From Calendula officinalis (Eukaryota > Streptophyta > Magnoliopsida > Asterales > Asteraceae), in the NCBI GenBank assembly GCA_963853835.1, contig OY970824.1, forward strand, positions 75,836,372 through 75,900,371: a stretch of 64,000 nucleotides of DNA, given 5' to 3'. The position numbers were made by a program, and so were the translations under genes. Below the pieces are notes generated by a model. The model made no database searches. It was not told the DNA's origin and saw only the letters and a program-made list of their open reading frames with translations. Below are positions 1-11,413 of this stretch, piece by piece. The stretch's first letter is position 1. The number at the start of each line of letters is the position of its first letter.

Positions 1-3000
1 TCAATTGTTTAGATTGAGTTATACACAAAATATAGTGTTATCTATATAACTCCCCACCCAACTGAGAAACAAAAAAGGTATTGAGCTTTTTTTCTTCAAA
101 TTGTCATAAATAGGAAAGTGAGCTTTATTTATTAAATTAAATTATCATTTGAGCTCCCTAATAATCTAAACAATCTTGGGCCTTTCAAGTATTTAGGGGT
201 AGCACGACATTCTACATATACTTTATTTTTTTACGAAAAAGCCAGCCAGGCTCCAAAGAGGTCTTTCGCCGTATGTTAGATGGACGTAAATATCACGACG
301 AGTCGGTAAACGAAACAAGATGCAACATGCAATTTGCCCAACTCACCCTAATTTCCTTCGTTTGAAGCTCCAACCTCAACCACCTCTGTTAGGGTACAAA
401 TTCAATCCTACATCGGTATGAGATAAATCTTGAAGTCAACATATAAGTTCGATGAATATGTTGGATCTTGGTCGTAGAAGTGTCTTCCTTGTGAGTTCCA
501 ATCTACCAATCTAGGAATCAGCAGTAGACGTGTCTTCTTTTTTGCTCCCTCTCCTACACATTAATTTGCACATATTCTTTTCATCGGTTGTCAATCGTTT
601 TCTGAATGAACATGTCTAATCCAAATCCGTCCTAACCTTCTCGGCATTCTTAGAGTTCTTGTCATTAGTATAAAGCCTTCATGGTTACATCGTTATATTT
701 TCACTAATAAATAGTAATAATATGAACTAAATGGCACTCTATTTTGGACTCTAGGAGTCTCGGCTTAGATACACAAAATTTTTTGTGAAGGACAAAACAT
801 GAGGGCTGTAAAGTAGTCAAGGGACCATTCTTGAGAATCTAAAAGATTAACAACTTTTTCCGCCACTTGGCCCACTCTTCACACTTTTTCCTTGTCTTTG
901 ATTGTGAGTGAGAGTAAAACGATCGTAAACTATGAGGGTGGTTGGGATTGTGTTTTGGGTAGATTATCTGTTTATTGTGTTTTGAAAACGCAAACAATCT
1001 AAAATGAGTGTTTGGAAAAACTCTGAAATAATCAATTATTTGGGTTTTGGGGTCTTCAAAATGGAAGTTTGAAAAAGTAGTTTAGGAGGTGCTTATTGCG
1101 TTTTGAAAACGGCTTATTTGTATTTTACCTATTAACTAAACAAATAATCAAGTTTGCCAAACACTAAAAAAACTGATTATCTGATTATTGCGATTTCAAA
1201 CAGCATAATCAAATCCAAACACTATTTTTCATAATCTCGTTTTGTAACCGCTGATTATCTGATTATCCATTTTGAAAACACATAATCTATTTTTAATAAG
1301 CAATCCCAAATACCCCTAAGTCACATCGCTTTTAAACCTAGATTTTGAATTTTTCCTTGATTTGATTGTGATGATTTGTATGAAATATGCAAAGATAATA
1401 TTAGGCTCTTCTTCAATGGCTCGTTGAGTGATCCTAAAAGAGATGGGATATAATTTTACAATTATGGTGTGTAATGAAATTTTCCCTAATTTTTATGCTA
1501 CATTTGATTCTGAGCAAAATCGTACGGATTTTGTTAGGTATCTGAAATTCCACATTACATGATACTTTGATAGCACCTTAAGAAATACGGTTCATCAACT
1601 TAACAATTAATTAGAATGAAAAGGTTGATTGGTTTTGATTCATGTGGTTTAGCCCGCAGACATTAATGAGACGAGTATTAGGAGGGAAAAGCCAGAGAAT
1701 CTGGTATATCTCTAGCCAGCAAAAGTACATTATCGTATGACACATGGTATTGATGTCTATTACATATTAACTTATTTTTGTACATACTTGATCAATATAT
1801 ATATTCAAATCAAATGATTAGATTAGAAAATAAAATTGTTGGATTTCACATGTTAATCATTTTATGAGTAGGAGAGTGGAGTATGAAGATTTAGCATGAA
1901 ACGATACATTTTTTCTTATTATATATCTGTTAACCCCTCGATTAAGTAATTTGTTTTCATTAGTTGCAAGTTAAATCTCTAAATTGGCTTATAATTGTTA
2001 CTTAAATTGGCTGGTCCTACTTCTTGCACCTTCTTGTGGTGCAGGTTTATTTTCATGATATACCAGATGAGATCATTGATAAATTAGTAATGTAAAAGAG
2101 AACAATATTTCCTCCTTTTTACATGAAAATTGCAATGTTTAATTAGATAAATTACCTACAAGAAATGATAGGATGCTAACTAAATGACTTAATTACCCTA
2201 AACAATGACAAACAAAGGCATCGAGTAGGAATTTCGTAGAATCTTATAATTATTATCAGTTCTTTGTAATGATCGTGATCATAAGTCGCTAATTTCAAAT
2301 TAGAATTTTCAATTTTACACCGAAAAAAAATCTTGCAACTTTTTTGGTATAGCTGCGATTGATGTTAGTTATTCTTATATAAGAACAATATGATATCCTC
2401 ACAATACGCAACTTAGTTGTGATCATGAAGTCATGTGGCACATGAAGTGTTATGCAATGGAGACAAAGAAATCGATAAATAACTTCATTTTGGATATTTG
2501 GAGGCATGAAGTTGCTATGTTTGATGTATACTTGTAGACCTAATTAATTAAAGATTGAGACATATGTTATTGTGTAATTTACTTAACACACAAAAGCTAC
2601 TACTCTGTATTCACTTTTATTTTTCATTACTAAATAAATGAATTTACTGAAACGATTCATGATTAATTTTTTGAACTAACATTCAGCTCATTTACATGTT
2701 ATGTGTGTTTAGCAAAACTAGCGGAAAGCTAGAGATAATAGCTTGAGCATTTATTTGAAGTTGAAAATTAAAACTTTTATTTGTGTAGTGTAATTATTTA
2801 ACAGTATACTGTATTTGGTAATGTTTAATAAAAAATAAAAATTTTAAAAACCACGTACTCGTCCTATGTGCTATGGGTTATGCCCTCAGGTATTGCAATC
2901 AAGTGACCAACAACCGACCCTTGTTTCACATTCGGATTTAAGGGAACATGTCTGAAGGGTAAAAACGTCATTTTATACAAGTATTTCCGCCTTTAGAAAA
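1..3000. other. Gene-free AT-rich flank
   Basis: No open reading frame with recognisable protein features and no RNA gene is visible. The stretch is AT-rich and contains one MITE-like element (separate entry, about 932-1319). It probably includes the upstream region of the AE7-like gene that starts at 3152. Confidence 0.6.
932..1319. mobile_element. hAT-like MITE
   Basis: The ends form an imperfect terminal inverted repeat: GGGTGGTTGGGATTG on the left, and on the right the complement of AGGGGTATTTGGGATTG. The interior repeats GATTATCTGATTATC-like words in both orientations, so the element can fold on itself. There is no coding capacity. I could not define a clean 8-bp target duplication, so the superfamily is inferred. 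Confidence 0.55.
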
Positions 3001-3268
3001 CGATTTACAAATGGAATGATATCCTGTGGGCACAAGTACCCAGTAACTGAAAAGGGTAAAATTGGAACTCAATCAAACAATAAACAAACAAGTTCAGAAT
3101 TCTCCCTGCCTGATTCTGATCAGCTAAATTCAGGGGAAAGTTCAGTCAACAATGACTCTAGGTTTGATAAACGCAAATCCAATTGTACGAGAAAAGAAAG
3201 AAAGAATCATTCGATCAGATGCTCATCTTCACTGCGAAGATCATGAAGCTGTTGATCCTCTCGAAATT

Positions 3269-3886
3269 TGTCAGGATCGATTAACTATAGACAAGTTAAC
3301 AAACACCTTAGATCTAATTGATGATAGAAGTTGCAGCGGATCAACACTATATCAATAATTAAGAACAATGAACTGTATGAACAATATGCAAGAATATTAA
3401 GAACACAGTTTCACAAAAAGCTTCAATGTATATTATTGAGTTAACAATACACACGTACGTTTACAATTCGTAAGGAACATACTTATAGTAGTCCTTGAAG
3501 CTAAACTATTTACCCTAGTTATTCTAGGATTTGATTTACATCGAATTATAAAAGATATACATTTAATTACATTCTATAACTATCTCTACGAAGATCTCGG
3601 ACTTGATATCTTCCAAAAACGCGTATCAGTAGTAACTGCAATCACCAGTAGTAAATAAGTAACATCAGTAGTATACTTGGTGATCAGTAGTAAGTCCATA
3701 ATCAACGTCAGTAGTAACTACAATGATCAGTAGTATCTTCAATCTTCTCATGATCAGTAGTAACTTAGTTATAGTGAACACCAGCATCAACTTCATCAGT
3801 AGTAAATGTTTCTGCCCCATCAGTACTAAATATGTCAGTACTAACTGCAGCATCAGTAATAAGTTGATCTGTGTTTTGCTCCAACA
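3269..3886 (-). repeat. 3' LTR of the copia element, complete
   Basis: This 618-bp LTR begins TGTCAGGATCG and ends GCTCCAACA on the plus strand, so it has TG...CA ends. In element orientation the U3 part (3886 down to about 3600) holds eight exact copies of TACTACTG spaced mostly 19-20 bp apart. A TATA-like stretch follows near 3553-3562. Confidence 0.93.
3627..3804. promoter_or_regulatory. CAGTAGTA motif cluster in LTR U3
   Basis: Eight exact copies start at 3627, 3646, 3666, 3685, 3709, 3728, 3755 and 3797, with variants (CAGTACTA, CAGTAATA) beyond. Spacing of 19-20 bp recurs, close to two DNA helical turns. The cluster is repeated in the other LTR at 14426-14603. Confidence 0.8.
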
Positions 3887-3896
3887 ATCTCCCCCT
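3887..3896 (-). other. Polypurine tract
   Basis: The minus strand reads AGGGGGAGAT immediately upstream of the 3' LTR start (TGTTGGAGC). This is the standard plus-strand primer of plant copia elements. Confidence 0.85.
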
Positions 3897-3918
3897 AAAC
3901 TTATTGATCATCTTTTAA

Positions 3919-4848
3919 TCAATCAAGTTTCTTTTGTTCCTCTTGTTCTTTTCTTCTTTTCTCAAGAGTTCTTTGATTCTGTTGAAGCCTTTGTTCAATA
4001 ATGTATCTGCTGTTCCTCTTTGTAAAATAATTCAATTTATTTTGGAACATAACAGCATCATAGGGTTTCATCAAAGTGTTTATGAATATCTGATACATTG
4101 TCTTCTCAGAATGTGGATATTCTTTCTCATATAAGTACAATTCACACACTTTGCCTGATTTCTCAAAGAAGTACATATTTGCAGTAGGAATGACATTCCA
4201 AGCATATACATTACCTGGATTTGTAAATTGTTCTGGATAATTATCTGGATAAAATGCAGCATCTATCATTCTAGTCAAATATCCAGCTCCAGATTCTTTC
4301 CATGATTTCTTTGTCATTCTTGGTTTCCCAATAATCAAAAGTTTGATTACATCACTTCTTGTACATGACCTGATTAAGGGTAACCATCCAGTGAATCTTT
4401 GTACTACTTTGTCTTCCCTTATGACTTCTATGACATTATTCTGCATCACTCTCCAGTTAAGAATTGAATTGTTCTGTAGAGGAGCAACGGGCATTTCAAG
4501 AACAGGTATAATTTGTTGTTTTGATTTCTTCTTGGAGCTTTGTTCTTGATCAACAGATTTTCTTTTTAGTGATTGGGGAGTTGAAGTATTTCCAACAGTT
4601 GAAACACTACCAGCTTTGAGCAAATTTAAGCTGATTGGTACTAAAGTTTTGGCTTTGGCTTTCTTTGACTCTTCAGCTTCTTGTTCAGCCAAGTCTCTTT
4701 TCTTTGCAGTGCAGTATTTTTCAATTATGGTTATCATCTTCATTCTTCCAAAAGATTTTGCACTATGACCTTTTGTCTTTAGAAAGTCTATCATAAGAGA
4801 CTTTTGTTCAAATATATCATCAGGTAAATCATCTTCGTTCTTTTGCAT
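3919..4848 (-). CDS. Second accessory ORF, probably the C-terminal part of the first
   Basis: This 309-codon frame overlaps the end of the 854-codon ORF by 58 nt in another frame. The upstream ORF loses its coiled-coil-like character in the overlap while this one begins, so an ancestral single protein broken by one frameshift is likely. It has a basic, nuclear-localisation-like stretch (LKRKSVDQEQSSKKKSKQ, about residues 93-110) and a Gln/Glu/Arg/Lys-rich end, and stops just before the PPT. The basic region would suit a nuclear, nucleic-acid-binding role, but that is inference. Confidence 0.65.
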   Translation of the reverse strand: MQKNEDDLPDDIFEQKSLMIDFLKTKGHSAKSFGRMKMITIIEKYCTAKKRDLAEQEAEESKKAKAKTLVPISLNLLKAGSVSTVGNTSTPQSLKRKSVDQEQSSKKKSKQQIIPVLEMPVAPLQNNSILNWRVMQNNVIEVIREDKVVQRFTGWLPLIRSCTRSDVIKLLIIGKPRMTKKSWKESGAGYLTRMIDAAFYPDNYPEQFTNPGNVYAWNVIPTANMYFFEKSGKVCELYLYEKEYPHSEKTMYQIFINTLMKPYDAVMFQNKLNYFTKRNSRYIIEQRLQQNQRTLEKRRKEQEEQKKLD

Positions 4849-7355
4849 TCTGCTACAAGATCTTCTAAACAGTTTAGATGTTCCTCTTCTACTTTTCTAA
4901 GCCTTTTGAACTCTGCTTCTTGGGCTTCTATCTGAACATCTTTAATTTGAGCAGGTATTTGAACAGTAGTTGTACTTTGAACTTTCTTTTTCTTTTCTAC
5001 TAAAGCTTGATACATATCTACTTTCTCCAAACATTTTCTGTGTTTAATTCTCCATCTGGATTGCTTTTCTGCTCTTACATGATTGATCTTGTTTACCATG
5101 TGATGACCAAGAGCTCTGTTTGGGTAATCTTCATCATATATCTCTTTACCCTTTCCAATGTGTGTTGAAGGTGGAGGTGGAATATATTTCATGTCTGGCA
5201 CTCCACTTATTATAACTGAAGGAGAAAATGTTCTAAGTTCATTTTGTTGAAGAATTTTTGGATGTGGAGGAAGTGAGCATTCATCAACCTCAAACCAATT
5301 CGCATTATCATCAATGTCAGGTATGATAAGTGGTTGATCAGGTGTTGGTGGTTTGGTAATGATGACATGTCTCTCTCTTTCAATAAGCTCTGGAAAATGT
5401 AGTTCTTCCTCTTCAGTAGTAACTAGAGCAGTTACTACTGGTGTTACTTCATGAGTTACTACTGATAGGGCATCAGTAGTATTTGCTGCTATTAATTCCT
5501 TTTCTTTATTTACTACTGCTATAATATCAGTAGTAGAGGTTACTACTGGTATTTCCTTTTCAACTTGTTCTTCCATTGTAGCAGTAGTAATAGGCTCTTC
5601 TTCTGTCACCATCATCTCTGGGCCTTCATCAACATTTGTTTCTTTTAGATTTAAAAGGGAGGATGCTGCTGCTGCTATAGATTCATCAATCATTGTCTGT
5701 ATATTGTCCTTCTCCCCCTTAGTGAGCTCAACTGGTGGAGCCTCACTATCATCAAACTTTTTCTTTAATTTTCGGATGATTTTGGTTTGTTGATGAAGCC
5801 TGTGTTCATAGAACCGCATTCGTTTGTTGATGGTATTCACATGCCTTTTCATGGCAGCCATAGTTTTTCCTTGATTGGTTAAGTACTTGAGACAATCTTG
5901 TACAGTGGATTCCAAGGAATCCACTTTAGCCGTCAATTGGGTGATTTTAATACTGCCCTCACTCCATCTAGCAAGATCATCGGGCTTACTAACAGGTACA
6001 TTGGTTTTAAGGTTTTCCTTCCTTTCCATCAATTCCACAGATCTGCCCTCATCACTGCTTGGTGAATCATTGGGTCTTTTAGACATTCTCTTCTTCCTAG
6101 AAGAAGCAGAGATGCCCCCCCTTGTGGTTTCTTGGCACCGGGGTCCTTTGAGTAACTCCTCAAAAGAGTCATCACTCAAAGTTGCCGAGGTTTGGGTCCT
6201 AAAGATGTTTTCACTGTCCTGTGCACCCACCTTTGGGGCATCAGTAGTGAAAGCCCTCCCCTCATGTCCTCTCTCCTCCTTGGAGGACAACTCTTTGAGC
6301 CTGGGGTGTGACTCGATTTGTCCCCTGGTGTCCTTTGAAGAAATTTTCTTTTTATGATAAATTGTGGAAATATTTTTGGTTTTGTCTGGTAGGTCTTCCA
6401 CAGAGTGAAGAGTAGCACTCTGCAGATTTATATCAAGTTCCTGGGACACATTCAGGACTTCTGTTTGGGTTGGTGATTGAGTGGCTATATGGATTGGTGT
6501 TTGGGCTGTATTTGGGGGTGATGGAGTGGGTTGAGGTTCAACTTGGGTTGTAGCAATGGTTGAACCCTCTCCAATATTGGGTTGATCTTTGATCATGTTA
6601 GGAAACAGAGGGGTTTCCTTGCCCGAAAATTTAAATTGTTTTCTCATATTTGAGAAAACTTTCTTGTTCAACTCAGGTAATATAAAAATGTTTTTAGGAG
6701 TTGACAAGTTTTGTAATTCACAGTTTATGATATGTTGTAGAAATCTGGGATACATTAAAAATTTAGAAGAACTAAGATTTCCCAACATACCATCAAATAT
6801 CATGTTTGAAAAATTAAATACTTGGTCTGTGCATAAACAGACAACAGCAGAGACTATTGCCTTATTAAACTCATTCCAAGTACTTCTTTTAGGAGAAATA
6901 CAATGCTGAATGGTATGTATTAAAAATTTCCATTGTGGAGAGAGAAGACCCTTTTGAAAAGTAACTATATTCAGTCTTCCCTCATATCCCATTTTATTCA
7001 AAATTTCAGCAATGTATTCCTTAGGAAGAGTAGTTATACCTGAATCATCGTGTAATTGTAGATGGTGTCTGATTGATTGTTCTGTTACTGTGATGTGCTT
7101 TCCATCTACTTTAGATTTTATCATTGATGATGTTGTTCCTTCTGTTCGCTCAGCATTGGTCCAGAAATCCACCAAGTGCTGTTGATATGATCTTGGTTTT
7201 ACCGTTAAGGCAAACTGTATATATGAATTTCTCAAAAATTTTACGATCGGACGGAAATCTTTTGTTCCATCGGGATTCTTTAAGAATGCAACCATATTGT
7301 GAAATTCTGAGTATTTGAGATCGGTTTGCACATCGAGAGCTTGTAAGGTTGCCAT
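4791..7355 (-). CDS. Accessory ORF downstream of pol, function unknown
   Basis: This 854-codon ORF starts at an ATG in strong plant context (AACAATGGC), 532 bp after the end of pol and 121 bp after a TATA box, so it may be transcribed on its own. The first 230 residues look globular (VKFLRNSYIQFALTVKPRSY, QQHLVDFWTNA). The middle is low-complexity and Ser/Pro/Thr-rich, followed by a coiled coil near 480-560. A Val/Thr/Glu stretch near 590-690 is full of the 8-mer read as VV or TT. There is no signal peptide or clear transmembrane segment, which argues against an envelope protein. ORFs in this position are known in Sireviruses, but I cannot name the family. It probably continues, by a frameshift, into the 309-codon ORF. 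Confidence 0.75.
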   Translation of the reverse strand: MATLQALDVQTDLKYSEFHNMVAFLKNPDGTKDFRPIVKFLRNSYIQFALTVKPRSYQQHLVDFWTNAERTEGTTSSMIKSKVDGKHITVTEQSIRHHLQLHDDSGITTLPKEYIAEILNKMGYEGRLNIVTFQKGLLSPQWKFLIHTIQHCISPKRSTWNEFNKAIVSAVVCLCTDQVFNFSNMIFDGMLGNLSSSKFLMYPRFLQHIINCELQNLSTPKNIFILPELNKKVFSNMRKQFKFSGKETPLFPNMIKDQPNIGEGSTIATTQVEPQPTPSPPNTAQTPIHIATQSPTQTEVLNVSQELDINLQSATLHSVEDLPDKTKNISTIYHKKKISSKDTRGQIESHPRLKELSSKEERGHEGRAFTTDAPKVGAQDSENIFRTQTSATLSDDSFEELLKGPRCQETTRGGISASSRKKRMSKRPNDSPSSDEGRSVELMERKENLKTNVPVSKPDDLARWSEGSIKITQLTAKVDSLESTVQDCLKYLTNQGKTMAAMKRHVNTINKRMRFYEHRLHQQTKIIRKLKKKFDDSEAPPVELTKGEKDNIQTMIDESIAAAASSLLNLKETNVDEGPEMMVTEEEPITTATMEEQVEKEIPVVTSTTDIIAVVNKEKELIAANTTDALSVVTHEVTPVVTALVTTEEEELHFPELIERERHVIITKPPTPDQPLIIPDIDDNANWFEVDECSLPPHPKILQQNELRTFSPSVIISGVPDMKYIPPPPSTHIGKGKEIYDEDYPNRALGHHMVNKINHVRAEKQSRWRIKHRKCLEKVDMYQALVEKKKKVQSTTTVQIPAQIKDVQIEAQEAEFKRLRKVEEEHLNCLEDLVAECKRTKMIYLMIYLNKSLL
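5414..5589. repeat. CAGTAGTA/TACTACTG cluster inside the accessory ORF
   Basis: Eight exact copies in mixed orientation start at 5414, 5433, 5457, 5474, 5511, 5528, 5541 and 5582. In the minus-strand coding frame one orientation gives Val-Val (PVVT, AVVN, SVVT) and the other Thr-Thr (TTD, TTA). Confidence 0.8.
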
Positions 7356-7475
7356 TGTTGTTGAGTTTTTGCAAGAATTTTGTTAGAGATGAAGGGTTTT
7401 TGATCGTAAACTAGGGTTTATCGAGAGGTGTTTAGAGAATCGAAGTGAAGATAATGCTAAATTAATCGTCTGCCG

Positions 7476-7484
7476 CCTTTTATA
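7476..7484 (-). promoter_or_regulatory. Internal TATA box for the accessory ORF
   Basis: The minus strand reads TATAAAAGG, 121 bp upstream of the ATG at 7355. The leader between them is C/A-rich and contains a telobox-like AAACCCTAG. Together with the start context this looks like a cellular-style promoter inside the retrotransposon. Confidence 0.65.
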
Positions 7485-7584
7485 TCTTTCGATTAAACCT
7501 GCAAAACTACGAAAATAGCCTTCGAATCATAACATAACGGTTATTTTCATGGGGGTTAGTTTGGTAATTGTGTTTATGAAAGAC

Positions 7585-7826
7585 CAGTAGTAATTAAGAT
7601 ATCAGTAGTAAAACGTCAGTAGTATCTACTTAACATCAGTAATGACTAAGGTTTTGACATCAGTAGTAATTATAGACATCAGTAGTAACCATTAACACAC
7701 AAGACCAGTAGTATATGTGAATACCAGTAGTATCCGTGTAAACCTAAAATACATCAGTAGTAATGAACTATCAGTAGTATTTTGTGCATACACTTTCACA
7801 CCAGTAGTACAGCAATACCAGTAGTA
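7585..7826. promoter_or_regulatory. Array of 11 CAGTAGTA motifs between pol and the accessory ORF
   Basis: Exact CAGTAGTA copies start at 7585, 7603, 7617, 7661, 7680, 7706, 7725, 7755, 7772, 7802 and 7819, all in one orientation, usually preceded by AY and followed by A or T. Intervening sequence is not conserved, so this is not a simple tandem repeat. The nearest copy lies 101 bp upstream of the internal TATA box, in a position suited to an enhancer. Confidence 0.8.
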
Positions 7827-7886
7827 AAACACTTAAGAAAATAATATTTTACAACACTAACTTTACACATGATTTTAAGTGAGATT

Positions 7887-10800
7887 TTAAGTTATTAAAA
7901 TCATTCCAATACTGCTAACCAAGAAGTTGAATCTTCCTACATCAAATGCTTTTGTAAAAAGATCTGCTAATTGATCATCAGTATGGATTTTAACTACTTT
8001 GATTAATTTCTTTTCATTACAATCTCTTATAAAGTGAAATCTTATTTCAATGTGTTTAGTTTTTGAATGTTTTACTGGATTATTCACAATACTAATAGCA
8101 CTTTGATTATCAATAAAAATAGGAGTTTTAAGGATAGAGATACCAAAGTCTAGAAGTTGATTTTGAATCCATAGTACTTGAGCACAGCAAGCAGATGCAG
8201 CTACATATTCTGCTTCAGCAGTAGATGTTGATACATTTGTCTGCTTCTTACATTGCCATGACACCAGTCTTGATCCAAAGAATTGACATCCACCAGTAGT
8301 GGATTTTCTATCTTGACATTCACCTCCATAGTCACTATCTGTATAGGCTATTAGTTCAAAGGGTGAGTCATGTGGATACCATAGACCTAGTGATGGTTTG
8401 CCTTTCAAGTATCTGAATATTCTTTTAACAGCCTGCAAGTGTAGTTCTTTGGGTCTTGCTTGATATCTAGCACACACACAAACACTATACATAATGTCAG
8501 GTCTTGATGCAGTTAAGTACATCAGAGAGCCTATCATTGATCTATATAAGTGTTCATCTACATCCTCCCCCTCAACATCAGGATGTAGGTGTTTGTGTGT
8601 TTCCATTGGTGTACTAGCACTTTTACTGTCTTTCAAATCAAACTTTTCCAAGATGTCTTTGACATATTTTGATTGATTTATCAAAATACCATCAGTTCTT
8701 TGATTGACTTGGAGTCCAAGGAAGAAGTTCATTTGACCCATGGAACTCATCTTGAATTTAATTTGCATCAGTTCTTCAAATTCTTTGCATAGTAAATCAT
8801 TGGTTGAGCCAAAGATGATATCATCTACATAGATTTGTACCAGTAGTATATCATCTTTGACTTTCTTTGTAAACAATGTTTTATCAATGGCTCCTCTTTT
8901 AAAGTTGTTCTTCAATAGGTATGATGATAATGTGTCATACCATGCTCTTGGTGCCTGATGTAGGCCATACAGAGCTTTATCCAATTTAAACACATAATCA
9001 CCATGTTTTGGATCTTCAAAACCTGGAGGTTGGCAAACATATACCTCTTTTTCAATTTTCCCATATAGGAAAGCACTCTTAACATCCATTTGATAGACTT
9101 TGAATTTCTTGAATGAAGCATATGCTAGAAATATCCTTATGGCTTCAATTCTAGCAACAGGAGCATATACTTCATCATAGTCTATTCCTTCTTCTTGAGT
9201 GTATCCTTGGGCTACAAGTCTGGCTTTATTCTTGATCACTATGCCTCTTTCATCTTTCTTGTTTCTGAATATCCATCTTGTTCCAATGGCTCTTTTTCCT
9301 TTGGGTAGAGGTACAAGTGTCCAAACAGCTTGTAATTTAAATTGAAGGAGTTCTTCTTGCATTGCCTCAATCCAGTTTGAGTCCTTCATTGCTTGTTGGA
9401 TCTTCTTTGGTTCTTCCTGAGACAGAAAGCATTCATACATACATTCATTAGCAATTAAACTAATGTTACACATATTTGCAGTTAAGCTTTTATTTAATTT
9501 GCTTCTTGTTTGAAGTGGTGAGTTAACATCACTTAGAACAAGGTCTAATGGATGGTTCTTCTGAGTCCTTGTAGTTGTAGCTTTATCAACCACTAGTTGA
9601 TTTCCAAGATTGGACTCATTTGTCTCAGGCAGTTGTTCATCTTGTGATTCTTCATTGTCATGGATGTTTGGTTCATCATCATCTTGGTCAGAGTTACTAC
9701 TGCTGTTGTCTTCGTTGAGATCAGTAGTATTGTTGTTGTTACTGGCATCAGTAGTATCTTGAGAATCTAGGTTATTGTTGGGACCAGTAGTATTTTTGTT
9801 GTTATTACTGGTACCAGTAGTATTGGAATTACTACTGACCTCATTCTCAGAGTTACTACTGCTTTCAATATTTGAGTTATTACTGACATCAGTATTAACT
9901 ATGGGAGCAGTATCAACTATTATGTATCTCATCTTTTCTTGACCAGAATAACCAGATGATGTTCCTTCATTTTGATTAAGACAATTTGAATTACCTGCAT
10001 TGAAATTCATATTAGAATTAAAGGATTTGGTTAGATTGTCTATGTCAAATAGCCAATCTGGACCATTTCCTTGTTCATTAGGTACATTTTCATTAAAGGA
10101 TACATTGATGCTTTCTTCAATTATCCTTAGTCTTTTGTTGAATACTCTGTATGATTTGCTTTGAGTAGAGTATCCCACAAAGATTCCATCATCAGCTTTG
10201 CAGTCAAACTTACCAATTTGTTCTCTTGTAATTAAAATAGTACAAGGACAACCAAATGATTTTAAGAAACTTATAGAAGGTTTTCTTTTATTGAAAAGTT
10301 CATATGGTGTTTTAAAATGTGGCTTCACTATTAATACTCTGTTTTGAACATAACAAGCAGTATTAACAGCTTCAGCCCAAAAAGTGATTGGTAATTTTGA
10401 ATCTGCTAGCATTGATCTTGCTGCTTCAATGATGGTTCTATTTCTTCTTTCAGCTACACCATTTTGTTGTGGAGTTCTAGGTGAGCTGTATTGCCTGTCT
10501 ATACCTTTAAGATCACAAAAGTTAATTAAGTTAGCATTTTTAAATTCTGTGCCATTATCACATCTTATGGCTTTCACTTTTTGATCAGATGTGTTTTCCA
10601 GTTTGATAATTAAGTTCTTTATGAGTTCACTTGTTTCATCCTTTGTCCTGAGAAAGAAAACCCATGTATATCTGGAAAAGTCATCAGTAATAACAAGACA
10701 ATATTGTTTCTTTCCAATACTCATTACATTTGTAGGTCCAAATAGGTCCATATGTAAGAGCTGTAAAGGAACAGAAATAGAGTTCACAGTTTTGGACTTA

Positions 10801-11399
10801 TGAGAAGTCTTGTGTTGTTTACCTTTTAGGCATGCAACACAGTGATGATCACACATGAATTGTTTTTGAGGTAGTCCAATGACCAGATTTCTTTTTACTA
10901 AATTATTCATGTTTTTAAAATTTGTGTGACACATCCTTCTATGCCAAAGTTCTGATTCAGTGGTGTTTGCCTTGGATATAAAACAGTTGACCTCATTTGT
11001 AGAAATGAGTTCTCCCCCTATATCCAGGCAATACACATTGTTTCTCCTAGGAGTTCTTAAAACCACATATTTTTCATCTAAAACAAAATCAGGAGAAAGA
11101 ATGATGCACTCAATGTCTGTGAATAGAATCTTGTTCTTTTTATCACAAACTTGAGACACACTGACAAGATTGTATTTTAGTTCAGCAACATAAAATACAT
11201 CATCAAAGGTAATTTTTCCATTAGTAACAGTACCTTTACCTGTAATCTTACCTCCCTGGGGATTCTCACCAAATGCCACATATCCTCCATCAAACGACTT
11301 GAAATCTTTAAGAATTTGCAGATTTCCAGTCATGTGCCTTGAGCATCCACTATCAATATGCCATGTTCTTCCTTCTTCTGGGATCTGAATGCTCTGCAC
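7887..11399 (-). CDS. pol: Copia Pol polyprotein
   Basis: This 1170-codon frame has no internal stop; the GTG at 11399 is only the first usable codon. Domains in order: aspartic protease ([13 protein letters not shown], residues about 13-25); integrase with HHCC zinc finger (LWHRRMCH ... CDHHCVAC, about 150-192) and the DDE core ([29 protein letters not shown]); reverse transcriptase ([21 protein letters not shown]); and RNase H ([25 protein letters not shown]). The order makes it Ty1/copia. A Ser/Asn/Asp-rich linker between INT and RT carries seven copies of the 8-mer, read as NTTG, TTD or SSN. All key catalytic residues I can check are present. Confidence 0.93.
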   Translation of the reverse strand: MQSIQIPEEGRTWHIDSGCSRHMTGNLQILKDFKSFDGGYVAFGENPQGGKITGKGTVTNGKITFDDVFYVAELKYNLVSVSQVCDKKNKILFTDIECIILSPDFVLDEKYVVLRTPRRNNVYCLDIGGELISTNEVNCFISKANTTESELWHRRMCHTNFKNMNNLVKRNLVIGLPQKQFMCDHHCVACLKGKQHKTSHKSKTVNSISVPLQLLHMDLFGPTNVMSIGKKQYCLVITDDFSRYTWVFFLRTKDETSELIKNLIIKLENTSDQKVKAIRCDNGTEFKNANLINFCDLKGIDRQYSSPRTPQQNGVAERRNRTIIEAARSMLADSKLPITFWAEAVNTACYVQNRVLIVKPHFKTPYELFNKRKPSISFLKSFGCPCTILITREQIGKFDCKADDGIFVGYSTQSKSYRVFNKRLRIIEESINVSFNENVPNEQGNGPDWLFDIDNLTKSFNSNMNFNAGNSNCLNQNEGTSSGYSGQEKMRYIIVDTAPIVNTDVSNNSNIESSSNSENEVSSNSNTTGTSNNNKNTTGPNNNLDSQDTTDASNNNNTTDLNEDNSSSNSDQDDDEPNIHDNEESQDEQLPETNESNLGNQLVVDKATTTRTQKNHPLDLVLSDVNSPLQTRSKLNKSLTANMCNISLIANECMYECFLSQEEPKKIQQAMKDSNWIEAMQEELLQFKLQAVWTLVPLPKGKRAIGTRWIFRNKKDERGIVIKNKARLVAQGYTQEEGIDYDEVYAPVARIEAIRIFLAYASFKKFKVYQMDVKSAFLYGKIEKEVYVCQPPGFEDPKHGDYVFKLDKALYGLHQAPRAWYDTLSSYLLKNNFKRGAIDKTLFTKKVKDDILLVQIYVDDIIFGSTNDLLCKEFEELMQIKFKMSSMGQMNFFLGLQVNQRTDGILINQSKYVKDILEKFDLKDSKSASTPMETHKHLHPDVEGEDVDEHLYRSMIGSLMYLTASRPDIMYSVCVCARYQARPKELHLQAVKRIFRYLKGKPSLGLWYPHDSPFELIAYTDSDYGGECQDRKSTTGGCQFFGSRLVSWQCKKQTNVSTSTAEAEYVAASACCAQVLWIQNQLLDFGISILKTPIFIDNQSAISIVNNPVKHSKTKHIEIRFHFIRDCNEKKLIKVVKIHTDDQLADLFTKAFDVGRFNFLVSSIGMILIT
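9695..9861. repeat. CAGTAGTA/TACTACTG cluster inside pol
   Basis: Seven exact copies start at 9695, 9722, 9749, 9785, 9815, 9830 and 9854, in the linker between integrase and reverse transcriptase. They are read as Thr-Thr (NTTG, DTTD) or Ser-Ser (SSN), frames different from those used in the accessory ORF. A lone further copy lies at 8841. Confidence 0.8.
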
Positions 11400-11413
11400 A
11401 AATGAGTAAAGGA

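Noticed and set aside
3600..3860. CAGTAGTA cluster read as a microsatellite or CRISPR-like array
   Set aside because: Spacers vary in length and sequence, the repeat is only 8 bp, and copies recur kilobases apart inside ORFs in both orientations. This is neither a tandem microsatellite nor a prokaryotic array.
4791..7355. Accessory ORF as a retroviral-type envelope gene
   Set aside because: There is no signal peptide, no clear transmembrane segment and no cleavage-site pattern. Position after pol alone does not make it an envelope.
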